Positions 16,571 through 24,601 are shown, numbered from the stretch's first letter. The stretch is DNA of 41,441 nt from JBMZCV01 sp049613665 (GCA_049613665.1 JBMZCV010000021.1:1-41441); one strand, 5' to 3'. The notes: generated by a model from the letters alone, not told the origin. Made by a program: numbers and translations.

Positions 16571-17911
16571 TTAAGACTTATAATCAAAATCTTCGAGAAA
16601 AGAGGTGTTAAAGTTGCCAGATTTAAACTGTTCGTTGTCCATCAATTTGAGATGAAAAGGAATAGTCGTTTTGATACCTGAAATGATAAACTCTTCCAAA
16701 GCACGTTTCATTTTGCAAATGGCTTCATCTCGTGTCATAGCACGCACAATGATTTTTGCCAATAAAGAATCGTAATAAGGAGGCACAGTGTAGCCCGCCG
16801 AAATATGCGTATCTACACGCACACCGTGGCCTTTGCAAGTATGCAGTTCATGGATTTTTCCAGGCGAAGGGCGGAAATTATTCATCGGATCTTCTGCATT
16901 GATACGACACTCAATAGCATGTCCAATTGGCAAATAGGCCTTACCAGAAATCGGTACACCAGCCGCAATTTTGATTTGCTCTTTGATTAAATCAAAATCA
17001 ATGACTTCTTCTGTTACTGTGTGTTCTACTTGGATTCGAGTATTCATTTCCATAAAATAGAAATTTTTATACTTATCTACCAAAAATTCTACTGTACCAA
17101 CACTTTCATAATTAATGGCAGCAGCAGCTTTGATGGCTGCATCGCCCAATTTTTGTCGCAAATCTTCATCAACAAAAGGCGATGGCGACTCTTCTACTAG
17201 CTTTTGATGTCTTCGTTGAATGCTGCAATCACGCTCCGACATGTGACACACATTACCATATTGGTCTCCTGCTATTTGGACTTCGATATGTCGAGGCTCT
17301 TCAATAAATTTTTCGATATAAATGCCATCATTGCTAAAAGCTGCTTTAGCCTCTTGCCTTGCACTATTCCAATGCCCTTCAAACTCGCTTTCGTGCCATA
17401 CTACTCGCATACCTTTGCCGCCGCCACCTGCCGTAGCTTTCAAAATAATAGGATAGCCGACTTCTTTAGCAATAATTTTACCATGTTCAATATCAGTAAT
17501 CAAACCATCAGAACCTGGAATAACAGGCACATTAGCGGTTATCATAGTCTGCTTGGCTGTAATTTTATCGCCCATACTATGAATCATTTCGGCGGTAGGG
17601 CCAATAAATTTGATGCCATAATCATTGCAAATTTCGGCAAAAGCGGCATTTTCTGCCAAAAACCCATATCCAGGATGTATAGCATCAGCATTCGTAATTT
17701 CGGCTGCTGCCATAATATGAGGAATATTGAGGTAAGATTTTGCACTTGAAGGTGGGCCAATACAAACAGCTTCATCAGCAAAACGGACATGCAAGCTTTC
17801 TTTATCAGCCGTAGAATACACCGCTACCGTCTTGATATTCATTTCTTTGCAAGTCCGCAAAATACGCAAAGCAATTTCGCCACGGTTGGCAATCAATATT
17901 TTTTTAAACAT
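16571..17911 (-). CDS. accC: Acetyl-CoA carboxylase, biotin carboxylase subunit
   Basis: Carboxylates the biotin of AccB using ATP and bicarbonate, the first half of malonyl-CoA synthesis. The 446 aa match the usual ~448 and begin with the family's MFKKILIANRGEIALRI. The ATP-grasp glycine loop ATAGGGGKGMRV is present, as are the catalytic MEMNTRIQVEHTVTE segment, RDCSIQRRHQKLVEE, and the C-terminal CRINAEDP...RPSPGKI part. It follows accB on the same strand after a 322-base spacer holding two family A repeats, unusually long for this pair. AccA and AccD are not in the window. Confidence 0.97.
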   Translation of the reverse strand: MFKKILIANRGEIALRILRTCKEMNIKTVAVYSTADKESLHVRFADEAVCIGPPSSAKSYLNIPHIMAAAEITNADAIHPGYGFLAENAAFAEICNDYGIKFIGPTAEMIHSMGDKITAKQTMITANVPVIPGSDGLITDIEHGKIIAKEVGYPIILKATAGGGGKGMRVVWHESEFEGHWNSARQEAKAAFSNDGIYIEKFIEEPRHIEVQIAGDQYGNVCHMSERDCSIQRRHQKLVEESPSPFVDEDLRQKLGDAAIKAAAAINYESVGTVEFLVDKYKNFYFMEMNTRIQVEHTVTEEVIDFDLIKEQIKIAAGVPISGKAYLPIGHAIECRINAEDPMNNFRPSPGKIHELHTCKGHGVRVDTHISAGYTVPPYYDSLLAKIIVRAMTRDEAICKMKRALEEFIISGIKTTIPFHLKLMDNEQFKSGNFNTSFLEDFDYKS

Positions 17912-17930
17912 ATTTGATATGTTTCGATGA

Positions 17931-18037
17931 TTTAAGTAGTTGGACAGATTTTTTTTATAAAACTGTAAAAACTAACATACTGCACATCAATATATTAGCA
18001 CAAAATCGTCCATTTATTAAATAGTGCTTGGCACTTG
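17931..18037 (+). repeat. Two-hairpin intergenic repeat (family A), accC-accB spacer copy 1
   Basis: Starts TTTAAGTAGTTGGACAG, then AAAACTAACATACTG paired with the CAATATATTAGC arm, then CAAAATCGTCCATTTATTAA and ATAGTGCTTGGCACTT. It includes the outer GGAC...GTCC pairing and the AGTGC-TTG-GCACT small hairpin. Confidence 0.8.
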
Positions 18038-18084
18038 AAGTAAAATATTCTAAATAACTTAGTCGAATAAGAGCAATGAAATGC

Positions 18085-18170
18085 TCATTTGTGGAAGCTA
18101 ATGCCTTGATTTTCAATGCGTTAGCCACTCCCAAACAGGCCCTACTAATTAGTGCGTTTGGCACACTTAA
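18085..18170 (+). repeat. Family A repeat, accC-accB spacer copy 2
   Basis: TTTGTGGAAGCTAATGCC, then AATGCGTTAGCCACTCC, then TACTAATTAGTGCG and TTTGGCACACTTA. The left arm is replaced by a short GAGCA...TGCTC hairpin at 18070-18087. Confidence 0.65.
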
Positions 18171-18233
18171 AAGACTTTATTTTGAAGCAGGAAAATGAAA
18201 TTTTACCAACTTTACAATAAAATCTTATAGCAT

Positions 18234-18755
18234 TTAAGCATCAAGCTCAATTTTAAACAAAGCTTGGTCATATTCGACAGGAGAACGGTCTTCTACTAAA
18301 ATTTCGACAATTTTGCCATCCATTTCTATTTCTATTTCATTAAATAGTTTCATGGCTTCAATAATACAAACGACTTGATTTTTTTTGACAGCATCACCAA
18401 TTTTGACATAAGGCGGCTTATCAGGAGCAGATGAACGATAAAATGTGCCTATCATTGGAGAGCGGAAGATAACATATTTACTGTCATCTTTCATGGCACT
18501 ATCTGTTGCGGCAGTTTCTTTAGCAACTTGCTCTCCAGCATTAGCGTTATTTGTCTGAATTGCAGGAGGCATCAAGTTGGCAGTAGGCAATGGTTGTGCC
18601 ATTGGTATAGCTTGCGAAACTACCTGCTGCACCTTGCCATTGTGAAAATGCTTGGTGCGAATACTTATTTTAAAATCTTTATTTTCAATTTTCAACTCGC
18701 TGATACTACTATCATTTAGCAATTCAACGAGTTCTTTTATTTCATTAACATTCAT
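18234..18755 (-). CDS. accB: Biotin carboxyl carrier protein of acetyl-CoA carboxylase
   Basis: Carries the biotin that AccC carboxylates and the carboxyltransferase AccAD discharges. Length 173 aa. The N-terminal helix region (1-35, MNVNEIKELVELLNDSSISE) is typical of BCCP. Residues ~45-90 are a Pro/Ala/Gln-rich flexible linker. The C-terminal biotinyl domain (~94-172) has IIEAMKLFNEIE with biotin-acceptor K136. The BCCP thumb region is seen as GTFYRSSAPDKPPYVKIGD. Located between efp and accC on the same strand; both spacers carry family A repeats. Confidence 0.97.
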   Translation of the reverse strand: MNVNEIKELVELLNDSSISELKIENKDFKISIRTKHFHNGKVQQVVSQAIPMAQPLPTANLMPPAIQTNNANAGEQVAKETAATDSAMKDDSKYVIFRSPMIGTFYRSSAPDKPPYVKIGDAVKKNQVVCIIEAMKLFNEIEIEMDGKIVEILVEDRSPVEYDQALFKIELDA

Positions 18756-18795
18756 TATATGTATTGGCTATGAAAAGTGAAAAATGAGGTTATAT

Positions 18796-18901
18796 GAAGT
18801 AGTTAGACAAAAAAAGTTTGTCGTCTCGATAAAACTAACGGTAGAAAATTTCAATGTGTTAGCAACGAATCTACTGTTTAATAAATAGTGCTTGGCACTT
18901 A
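18796..18901 (+). repeat. Family A repeat, accB-efp spacer copy 1
   Basis: GAAGTAGTTAGACA at the left, AAACTAACGG and ATGTGTTAGCAACGA as the central arms, and TTAATAAATAGTGCTTGGCA at the right. It is joined directly, head to tail, to the next copy. Confidence 0.7.
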
Positions 18902-19007
18902 TTTAAGTAGTAGGACAGATTTATTCTACAAATTGTGGAAGCTAATACGCTAAAATTCAAAGCGTTAGCACAAATCGTCCTATTATTAAATCATGCTTGG
19001 CACTTAA
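18902..19007 (+). repeat. Family A repeat, accB-efp spacer copy 2
   Basis: The best-preserved copy: TTTAAGTAGTAGGACAG, then TCTACAAATTGTGGAAGC, TAATACGC paired with GCGTTAGC, CACAAATCGTCC, and ATGCTTGGCACTTAAA. It forms a tandem pair with 18796-18901. Confidence 0.8.
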
Positions 19008-19068
19008 ATATAGGAAAAAACTGTTTGAAAACTTATTGATAAACAAAAACAAGAGGTATATATACATA

Positions 19069-19111
19069 AATAGTTGATAACAATAATTTGCAAAGACTGT
19101 TATCAACTATT
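19069..19111 (-). terminator. Hairpin downstream of efp, possible terminator or attenuator
   Basis: ATAGTTGATAACA pairs with TGTTATCAACTAT over a 15-base loop, 35 bases past the efp stop. If it terminates, accB-accC would need partial read-through or a promoter of their own. Confidence 0.5.
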
Positions 19112-19146
19112 CATAGATTATAATTCTATAATGTTTAAAGCGAAGC

Positions 19147-19710
19147 TTATCGCACACGCTCTAAATAGTTACCTGTTGAGGTATCAATTTTAATTTTATC
19201 GCCTTCATTGATAAACAAAGGTACATTTACTTTTGCTCCTGACTCAACCGTAGCAGGTTTTGTAGCATTTGTTGCAGTATTTCCTTTAATGCCTGGGTCG
19301 CTCTGTACTATTTTCATAATAACTGTTGATGGCAAATAACAAAGCAAAGGCATTTCTTTTTCTGCATGAAATAAAATCTCTACTGTTTGTCCGTCCAACA
19401 ATAACTTTGGTGCATTAATCAATGATGCTTGCAAAGATATTTGGCTAAAATCTTGGTTATTCATAAAGTTGTAGCCCATATCGTCTTGGTACAAATATTG
19501 AAATGGACGACGCTCTACTCGCACTTGTTTTACTTTGTGTCCTGAAGGAAAGGTATTATCTACTACTTTTCCTGTTACTAAATTTTTCAGTTTGGTACGA
19601 ACAAAAGCAGCACCTTTGCCCGGCTTTACATGTTGAAACTCTGTAATTTGCCAAATATGGCCTTTCAATTCCATGCAAAAACCATTTTTAAAATCTGCTG
19701 TTGATGCCAT
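19147..19710 (-). CDS. efp: Translation elongation factor P
   Basis: EF-P relieves ribosome stalling at proline runs. 187 aa, the normal length, with three OB/KOW-like domains. The tip loop HVKPGKGAAFVRTKLKNL places K32 where E. coli K34 is modified. No modification genes (epmA/epmB or earP) are nearby in the window. The C-terminal domain ends in IKIDTSTGNYLERVR, the family's GDxIxVdTrtGeYxeRv signature. It lies between fabH and accB on the same strand, an arrangement common in Bacteroidota. Confidence 0.96.
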   Translation of the reverse strand: MASTADFKNGFCMELKGHIWQITEFQHVKPGKGAAFVRTKLKNLVTGKVVDNTFPSGHKVKQVRVERRPFQYLYQDDMGYNFMNNQDFSQISLQASLINAPKLLLDGQTVEILFHAEKEMPLLCYLPSTVIMKIVQSDPGIKGNTATNATKPATVESGAKVNVPLFINEGDKIKIDTSTGNYLERVR

Positions 19711-19760
19711 AAAATAAGATTTTTTTTAATTTTTTTTTAATAAATAAGTGCTTAGAGTAT

Positions 19761-19866
19761 AAGTAGTCAGACAGATTTATTCTACAAATTGCGAAAACTA
19801 ACCACTTCATTTTGTAAAGCATTAGCACAAATCGCCTTATTATAATAAATAGTGCTTGGCACTTAT
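19761..19866 (+). repeat. Two-hairpin intergenic repeat (family A), efp-fabH spacer
   Basis: AAGTAGTCAGACAG, then TCTACAAATTGCGAAAAC, central arms AACTAACCAC and AGCATTAGCACAAATCG, then AATAAATAGTGCTTGGCACT. It fills about half of the 232-base efp-fabH spacer. Confidence 0.8.
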
Positions 19867-19942
19867 TCAAGTTTTTTAGGCTAAAGAATAAAGTTTAGAC
19901 AGCCTCTAAGTAATTGAATTTTTAGATATTGTTGTGCAGCAT

Positions 19943-20941
19943 TTATGAGTTGTAAGCCCATTTTAGATAAACAGAACCCCATGTAAAGCCACCACCAAAG
20001 GCTGCTAAGATGATATTATCGCCTTTTTTGAGTTGCGATTGCCATTCCCACAAACAAAGCGGAATAGTTGCAGCAGTTGTATTGCCATATTTTGCGATAT
20101 TGAGCATAACCTTGTCGGTAGAAACGCCCATTCTTCGTGCTGTAGCATCTATAATTCGCTTATTGGCTTGATGCGGCACTAGCCATGCAATATCTTCGGC
20201 TTTCAAATTATTTTTTTCCATAATTTCTGCCGACACATCTGCCATTTTTTTCACTGCAAACTTAAAAACCGTTCTGCCATCTTGAAAAACATAGTGTTCT
20301 CGTGCATCAACTGTTTCGTGCGAAGCTGGCTTGACAGAGCCTCCTGCTTTTTGATGCAAATAATGGCGGCCTTGCCCATCGCTTCGCAAAATAGAATCTA
20401 CAATGCCTACTCCTTCTTCTGATGGTTCGAGCAAAACGGCTGCTGCACCATCGCCAAATAAAATAGCAGTAGCTCGGTCTTCGTAATCAATAATTGAAGA
20501 CATTTTGTCTGCTCCTACTACTACGACTTTTTTGTGCGAACCTGTTTCTATAAATTTGCTGGCTGTCGTTAGGGCATATAAAAAGCCAGAGCAAGCAGCA
20601 TTAATATCAAAGCTTAAAATATTTTTGATACCTACCTTATCGCAAATAATATTGGCTGTTGCAGGAAATTTCATATCGCCTGTTACGGTAGCACAAATCA
20701 ACAAATCTATTTCTTCGGCTGTGGTATTGCTTTTTTGAAGTAATGATTTTACTGCTTTTGCTGCCATATCAGAAGTGCCCAAACCTTTGCCTTTCTGAAT
20801 GCGACGCTCAGAAATACCTGTGCGTGTTTTTATCCATTCGTCATTGGTTTCGACCATTGTTTCCAATTCTTGATTTGTCAGAACATAATCTGGCAAATAA
20901 GCACCTACATTGGTAATAGCAGCTAACAGCTTTTTGGACAT
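19943..20941 (-). CDS. fabH: 3-oxoacyl-ACP synthase III
   Basis: Starts fatty acid synthesis by condensing acetyl-CoA (or a branched primer) with malonyl-ACP. 332 aa, a normal length. The catalytic triad is visible: C117 in INAACSGFLYAL, H257 in WLVPHQANKRI and N287 in KYGNTTAATIP. The C-terminal GGGFTWGSVYLKW is typical. Placed between rpmF and efp in the minus-strand cluster, upstream of accB/accC, which supply its malonyl group. Start chosen at MSKKLLAAIT, in frame with the first strand. Confidence 0.97.
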   Translation of the reverse strand: MSKKLLAAITNVGAYLPDYVLTNQELETMVETNDEWIKTRTGISERRIQKGKGLGTSDMAAKAVKSLLQKSNTTAEEIDLLICATVTGDMKFPATANIICDKVGIKNILSFDINAACSGFLYALTTASKFIETGSHKKVVVVGADKMSSIIDYEDRATAILFGDGAAAVLLEPSEEGVGIVDSILRSDGQGRHYLHQKAGGSVKPASHETVDAREHYVFQDGRTVFKFAVKKMADVSAEIMEKNNLKAEDIAWLVPHQANKRIIDATARRMGVSTDKVMLNIAKYGNTTAATIPLCLWEWQSQLKKGDNIILAAFGGGFTWGSVYLKWAYNS

Positions 20942-21137
20942 CTTACTTTTTTTAGCTTTTTTTTAAGTATAAAAATGCTTTTTTGTCAAAAGATATAAAT
21001 TAAAAAATCTGTTCAATAGAATAACATTAAACAGATTTGTAAATATTATATTTTTTGCTAACTATATAACATTTTATTTCAATTAATTACAATAAAAGGA
21101 CAGAGTCTATTAGTTTAAAAAAAAATAATAGATTGAG

Positions 21138-21240
21138 AGTCAAGCACTAAATTAATATAACTTATTTGAGTTGCTACGGCCTTGAAAATCAAGGTATTAG
21201 CTACTATAAAAAAGCCATTATATTTTTAATGTTTGACTAA
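21138..21240 (-). repeat. Degraded family A-like repeat, fabH-rpmF spacer
   Basis: GTCAAGCACTAAATTAAT at one end and a stem TTGCTACGGCCTTGA...TCAAGGTATTAGC resemble an inverted, decayed family A copy. It is the weakest assignment in the cluster. The rest of 20942-21248 is AT-rich without a gene. Confidence 0.35.
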
Positions 21241-21248
21241 ATGTCGTT

Positions 21249-21443
21249 CTATGCGTATTCTTGCTTAGGTGCAATAGCTAGCTTGCCACGGTAGTGTCCG
21301 CAGTCGCCACATACATGATGCCATAATGTAGATGCTCCACACTGAGGGTTAGAACATTTAATAACATTTGGTGCTACTGCTTTGTAATGTGTTCTTCTTT
21401 TATCTCTTCTTGTTTTCGATTGTTTTCGTTTAGGATGTGCCAT
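21249..21443 (-). CDS. rpmF: Ribosomal protein bL32
   Basis: Structural protein of the large ribosomal subunit. 64 aa with the L32 start MAHPKRKQSKTRRDKRRTHY and a zinc ribbon made of C-x4-C (CSNPQC) and C-x2-C (CGDC), so this is the zinc-binding form. It directly follows the DUF177/YceD gene, the standard bacterial pairing, and precedes fabH. Confidence 0.97.
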   Translation of the reverse strand: MAHPKRKQSKTRRDKRRTHYKAVAPNVIKCSNPQCGASTLWHHVCGDCGHYRGKLAIAPKQEYA

Positions 21444-21547
21444 TGTTATATTTTTTTAAAATGATTGACTATTTATTTTTTATTGTAACTGTTTAGTATT
21501 CGCAATTTTGGTTAAAAAAAACATGTTTTTTACCACAAAATCGCATC

Positions 21548-21572
21548 TAAGTGCCAAGCACTATTTATAAAA
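21548..21572 (-). repeat. Family A small-hairpin fragment
   Basis: AAGTGCCAAGCACTATTTAT is the right-end hairpin of family A (inverse strand), standing alone just behind the DUF177 stop. Confidence 0.5.
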
Positions 21573-21576
21573 ATTA

Positions 21577-22155
21577 CTATTTTTTATTTTTCAAATTTTT
21601 TAATGCTGCCCATCTAGGGTCAATATCGTTGCTCTCTGTTGTTGTTTTGGCTTCCATATTGTTGTTTGCATCTAAAATTTGTAGTATGTTTTCATCGCAT
21701 TGTATTTCCTCATCATATTCGCAAGGAACTTTTTGCATAGGCAAACTCAATGAAATAAGTTCATACATAATATGGGCAATATTTAAGTGATTGGTTTCTG
21801 GCAAAAGATACATAATATCTTCGTCTGTATTGTTTTTCAAACTTTCGGCCATTTCGCTAAACTTGACAAATATTCCATGTTTTGTTTCTATTGGAAATGG
21901 AGAAAGCCCTAAACATCTATCACATTCTACTTCGACAAAACCATCAAACTGAAAATTGAGTGTGAGAATATTTATTCCTTTTGTCAATTCTAGTGAAGCA
22001 GCTACTTTGCCTTTTTGCAGTGTAGCATAGTCTAATAGTTCAAAAAATGTTTCAGTTAATTGATACTGAAAGTTATGATTACCCAATTTTAAGCCCACAA
22101 AATTGATTTGGTAATCTCTAAATTTATCGTTATGATTATATATTGGTATTTTCAA
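21577..22155 (-). CDS. DUF177 (YceD-family) protein
   Basis: 192-aa member of the DUF177/YceD family, which in many bacteria precedes rpmF and is linked to 23S rRNA and ribosome assembly. Visible marks are GLKLGNHNFQYQLTETFF near the N-terminus, the VECDRCLGLSPFPIE segment with C-x2-C, LPETNHLNIAHIMYELISLSLP, and a second Cys pair (PCEYDEEIQC), then DPRWAALKNLKN at the end. First gene of the minus-strand cluster, with a good -7 box 26 bases upstream of its start. Confidence 0.9.
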   Translation of the reverse strand: MKIPIYNHNDKFRDYQINFVGLKLGNHNFQYQLTETFFELLDYATLQKGKVAASLELTKGINILTLNFQFDGFVEVECDRCLGLSPFPIETKHGIFVKFSEMAESLKNNTDEDIMYLLPETNHLNIAHIMYELISLSLPMQKVPCEYDEEIQCDENILQILDANNNMEAKTTTESNDIDPRWAALKNLKNKK

Positions 22156-22180
22156 CGAGCATTATTTTTTAAAACGTCTG

Positions 22181-22188
22181 CAAAGGTA
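22181..22188 (-). promoter_or_regulatory. -7 box (TACCTTTG) for the DUF177-rpmF-fabH-efp-acc cluster
   Basis: Minus-strand TACCTTTG fits the TAnnTTTG consensus of Bacteroidota sigma-A promoters, about 26 bases before the DUF177 ATG. It is the only convincing -7 match I found before the cluster. Confidence 0.6.
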
Positions 22189-22200
22189 AACATTATTTTT

Positions 22201-22208
22201 TATTTTTG
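22201..22208 (+). promoter_or_regulatory. Candidate -7 box (TATTTTTG) for pdxH
   Basis: Plus-strand TATTTTTG, about 100 bases upstream of pdxH and back to back with the cluster promoter, so the two would fire divergently. In AT-rich DNA this match could be chance. Confidence 0.35.
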
Positions 22209-22309
22209 CTAAATTTTTACAGACTGTTTCCTTGAACTTTAGCTTTTTTAAATGGTTATAGCTATTATAAGATATACTTTTTACTTTTCTCATAAAAATA
22301 ATAAGCAAT

Positions 22310-22966
22310 ATGAGCATAAAAAACGTGGATTTGTCTGCTGTCGGTAAACAGTTTAACAAAGGTTTTTTGCAAAAGAAAGACATTTTGCAAAATCCATTTT
22401 CGCAATTTCAGAAATGGTATGAGGAGGCTGCAAATTATGACCACAGAGAAGCTAATATCGTGACTTTGGCGACTGCAAGTTTGGCTGGCCGTCCGAGTGC
22501 AAGAACGGTTTTGTTGAAAGCTTTTGGTGAAGATGGTTTTATTTTTTATACCAATTATAATAGTCAGAAAGGCAAAGAATTGTTGGCAAATCCGCAAGCT
22601 GCTTTGTTGTTTTATTGGTATGATTTAGAACGGCAGATTCGTATCGAAGGCAAGGTAGAAAAGGTAAGCAAGGCTATTTCAGATGCTTATTTTCAAAGGC
22701 GGCCTATCGGTAGTCAAATTGGTGCGGTTGCTTCGCCGCAAAGTAGCGTGATTACTTCAAGAAAAATATTGGAAGATAAAGTGAATGCTTTAAAGGAGTT
22801 GCATCAGGGAAAAACGGCTATTGAGCGGCCTGAAAATTGGGGTGGTTTTCGGATTATTCCCGATAGATTTGAGTTTTGGCAAGGGCGAGTTAGTAGGCTA
22901 CACGATAGGATTGTTTTTTGTTTGAATGATGATGGGAAATGGGTTGTTGAGCGGTTGGCACCGTGA
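22310..22966 (+). CDS. pdxH: Pyridoxine/pyridoxamine 5'-phosphate oxidase
   Basis: FMN enzyme that oxidises PNP or PMP to pyridoxal 5'-phosphate. 218 aa, the usual length. Motifs: RPSARTVLLKAFGEDGFIFYTNYNS...KGKELLANP (FMN and substrate binding), RQIRIEGKVEKVS, FQRRPIGSQIGAVAS, and the C-terminal signature region FEFWQGRVSRLHDRI ending VERLAP. Divergent from the DUF177 cluster. A cytoplasmic PLP supply serves glyA and other PLP enzymes. Confidence 0.97.
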   Translation: MSIKNVDLSAVGKQFNKGFLQKKDILQNPFSQFQKWYEEAANYDHREANIVTLATASLAGRPSARTVLLKAFGEDGFIFYTNYNSQKGKELLANPQAALLFYWYDLERQIRIEGKVEKVSKAISDAYFQRRPIGSQIGAVASPQSSVITSRKILEDKVNALKELHQGKTAIERPENWGGFRIIPDRFEFWQGRVSRLHDRIVFCLNDDGKWVVERLAP

Positions 22967-23131
22967 TTTTTAGTTTTTAGTAAGAAAAAATGGCTATTTT
23001 CTATTTTTTTTGGAACTCTTTTTTTGATTGTTCTGTTTTTAATGGTGTGATAATACAATAACACGGAAATTTTGGGGGAAAATGTTCTGATATATCCTAG
23101 TTGTATGTGATGAAATAAAAAAATAAAAAAT

Positions 23132-24007
23132 ATGAGCGTATCAAATTGGTTTGAAACTTTTTCAAAAAATCTCAGAATGAGTAATAACACAGTTTCAAAT
23201 ATACAATCGAGATATAAAGCAATAACTAAAAGAATTAATTTAGACTACCATAACAGCTCTTCGGAAACTGCGAACAGTCTGTATGTTGGCTCTTATGGAC
23301 GAGGTACTGATATAGTGGTAAGTGATGTTGATGTTTTAGTAAGACTTCCTTATGAAACTTATAAGAAATTCAATAGTTATAGTGGGAATGGTCAATCTGC
23401 TCTTCTTCAAGAGGTAAAAACAGTTATTCAAAAAACGTATAGTAAAACTCATTTACGAGGTGACGGACAAGTAATTGTTATTAAATTTTCAGATGGAATT
23501 ATTTTTGAGATTGTTCCTGGATTTTCTAATAAAGATAAAATTAGTTATACTTATCCAGATACAAATAACGGAGGCTCATGGAAGGTCACTAACCCCAAAG
23601 CTGAAATAAATGAAATTAATAGAGCTAATAACGAGTGGAATAAAAATTTAAAGCGATTATGTAGAATGGCAAGAGCGTGGAAATATAAATGGGATGTTCC
23701 TATTGGAGGATTACTAATAGATACATTAGCCTATAATTTTATGAAAAATTGGACATATAAAGACAAGTCTTATCTTTACTATGACTACATGAGTCGAGAT
23801 TTTTTCAAATTTCTTAAAGACCAAAAGACAGAACAAAGCTATTGGTATGCACCAGGAAGCAATCAATTGGTTTATAGAAAAGGAAGCTTTGAATATAAAG
23901 CCAAAAGATGTTATAATATTTCGTTGGAAGCTATCGAAAAAGAAAAGTATCCAACAACTGCAAAACCAAAATGGAGAGAAATTTATGGAACAAAATTCCC
24001 AAGTTAA
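23132..24007 (+). CDS. CD-NTase (SMODS/cGAS-DncV-like nucleotidyltransferase) of a CBASS-type system
   Basis: 291-aa nucleotidyltransferase of the class that makes cyclic di- or trinucleotide alarm signals on phage infection. Its core has G53-S-Y-G-R-G-T59, the metal-binding D65-V-D67 (SDVDVLVRL) and a third acidic residue E126 in DGIIFEIVPGF, so it looks catalytically intact. A helical C-terminal part (~170-260) contains LKRLCRMARAWKYKW and IGGLLIDTLAYNF, typical of SMODS/OAS-like proteins. Its 3' end overlaps the SLATT gene by 23 bases. No E1/E2 (Cap2) or JAB (Cap3) genes are present, which suits a short type I CBASS. Which nucleotide it makes cannot be read from the sequence. No -7 box was seen in the 165-base spacer after pdxH. 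Confidence 0.9.
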   Translation: MSVSNWFETFSKNLRMSNNTVSNIQSRYKAITKRINLDYHNSSSETANSLYVGSYGRGTDIVVSDVDVLVRLPYETYKKFNSYSGNGQSALLQEVKTVIQKTYSKTHLRGDGQVIVIKFSDGIIFEIVPGFSNKDKISYTYPDTNNGGSWKVTNPKAEINEINRANNEWNKNLKRLCRMARAWKYKWDVPIGGLLIDTLAYNFMKNWTYKDKSYLYYDYMSRDFFKFLKDQKTEQSYWYAPGSNQLVYRKGSFEYKAKRCYNISLEAIEKEKYPTTAKPKWREIYGTKFPS

Positions 24008-24578
24008 AATATTAGAAGCCCAAATTCGAGAATGTTTTGGCAGAGTAGTTTGGAGTCATAAGACACAAGAGAAGTGTGCTGATATAATAATGAATAGGCA
24101 TAATTGGATTAAAATAATTCAAATTGTATTATCAGCTTTAACTACGACAGGTGTTTTGGTTGCTGTATTTGGTGAAAATCAAACTATTGGTATTATTGCA
24201 GCCAGTTTATCTGCAACCCTATTTGGGATAAACACCTATGTTAAAGGGCATGATTTAGGAGAAATTGCACAAAAACATTCAGATGCTGCTTCTAATTTGT
24301 GGGATATTAGAGAGAAATACTTGTCTCTTATTACGGACATAAATGCAAACACTATTAGTTTAGATAATGTTGTAATTAAAAGAGACGAATTACAAGAAAA
24401 ACTGAGAGGTATTTATAAAGGAAGCCCAAGAACAATTAGTAAAGCATATGAAAAAGCATCAAAAGCACTTAAAGTAAATGAGGAATTGACTTTTTCGAAT
24501 AGTGAAATTGATTTATTTTTACCTAAAGAGCTTAGAAAAACACAGGGAGAAAAGAACACCGCACACAACAAAAGCTAA
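23985..24578 (+). CDS. SLATT-domain two-TM protein, likely CBASS effector
   Basis: Start placed at the ATG giving MEQNSQVKIL because GGAGAG lies 7 bases upstream (inside the CD-NTase gene) and the translation begins the conserved part. A longer in-frame ORF back to 23847 only shadows the CD-NTase. The 197-aa protein has an N-terminal helix (1-38, WSHKTQEKCADI), TM1 (~41-62, IIQIVLSALTTTGVLVAVFG), TM2 (~67-86, TIGIIAASLSATLFGINTYV) and a long cytoplasmic helical region starting KGHDLGEIAQKHSDAASNLW. This is the SLATT (SMODS/SLOG-associated 2TM) layout. Such proteins are thought to open the membrane when they sense the CD-NTase product. The tail ENTAHNKS comes from a repeat-like 3' sequence. 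Confidence 0.87.
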   Translation: MEQNSQVKILEAQIRECFGRVVWSHKTQEKCADIIMNRHNWIKIIQIVLSALTTTGVLVAVFGENQTIGIIAASLSATLFGINTYVKGHDLGEIAQKHSDAASNLWDIREKYLSLITDINANTISLDNVVIKRDELQEKLRGIYKGSPRTISKAYEKASKALKVNEELTFSNSEIDLFLPKELRKTQGEKNTAHNKS

Positions 24579-24601
24579 ACGCATGTAGCTGCTAAACAAC
24601 T

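Noticed and set aside
17931..19866. CRISPR array
   Set aside because: The repeats are long, imperfect, palindromic and lie singly or in pairs between genes, with no regular spacers or cas genes.
20505..20738. Plus-strand ORF of 77 aa inside fabH
   Set aside because: Antisense shadow of a gene with an intact catalytic triad.
21577..22155. Riboswitch or T-box leaders before the DUF177 cluster and lysS
   Set aside because: The DUF177 leader is too short. The lysS spacer shows only mini-hairpin repeats and no recognisable T-box or L-box core.
22265..22597. 110-aa minus-strand ORF overlapping pdxH
   Set aside because: Antisense shadow; no family likeness, and it would cross both divergent promoters.
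23847..23984. Long N-terminal extension of the SLATT protein
   Set aside because: It would be read from a second frame of the CD-NTase gene. The GGAGAG site and conserved part point to the ATG at 23985.
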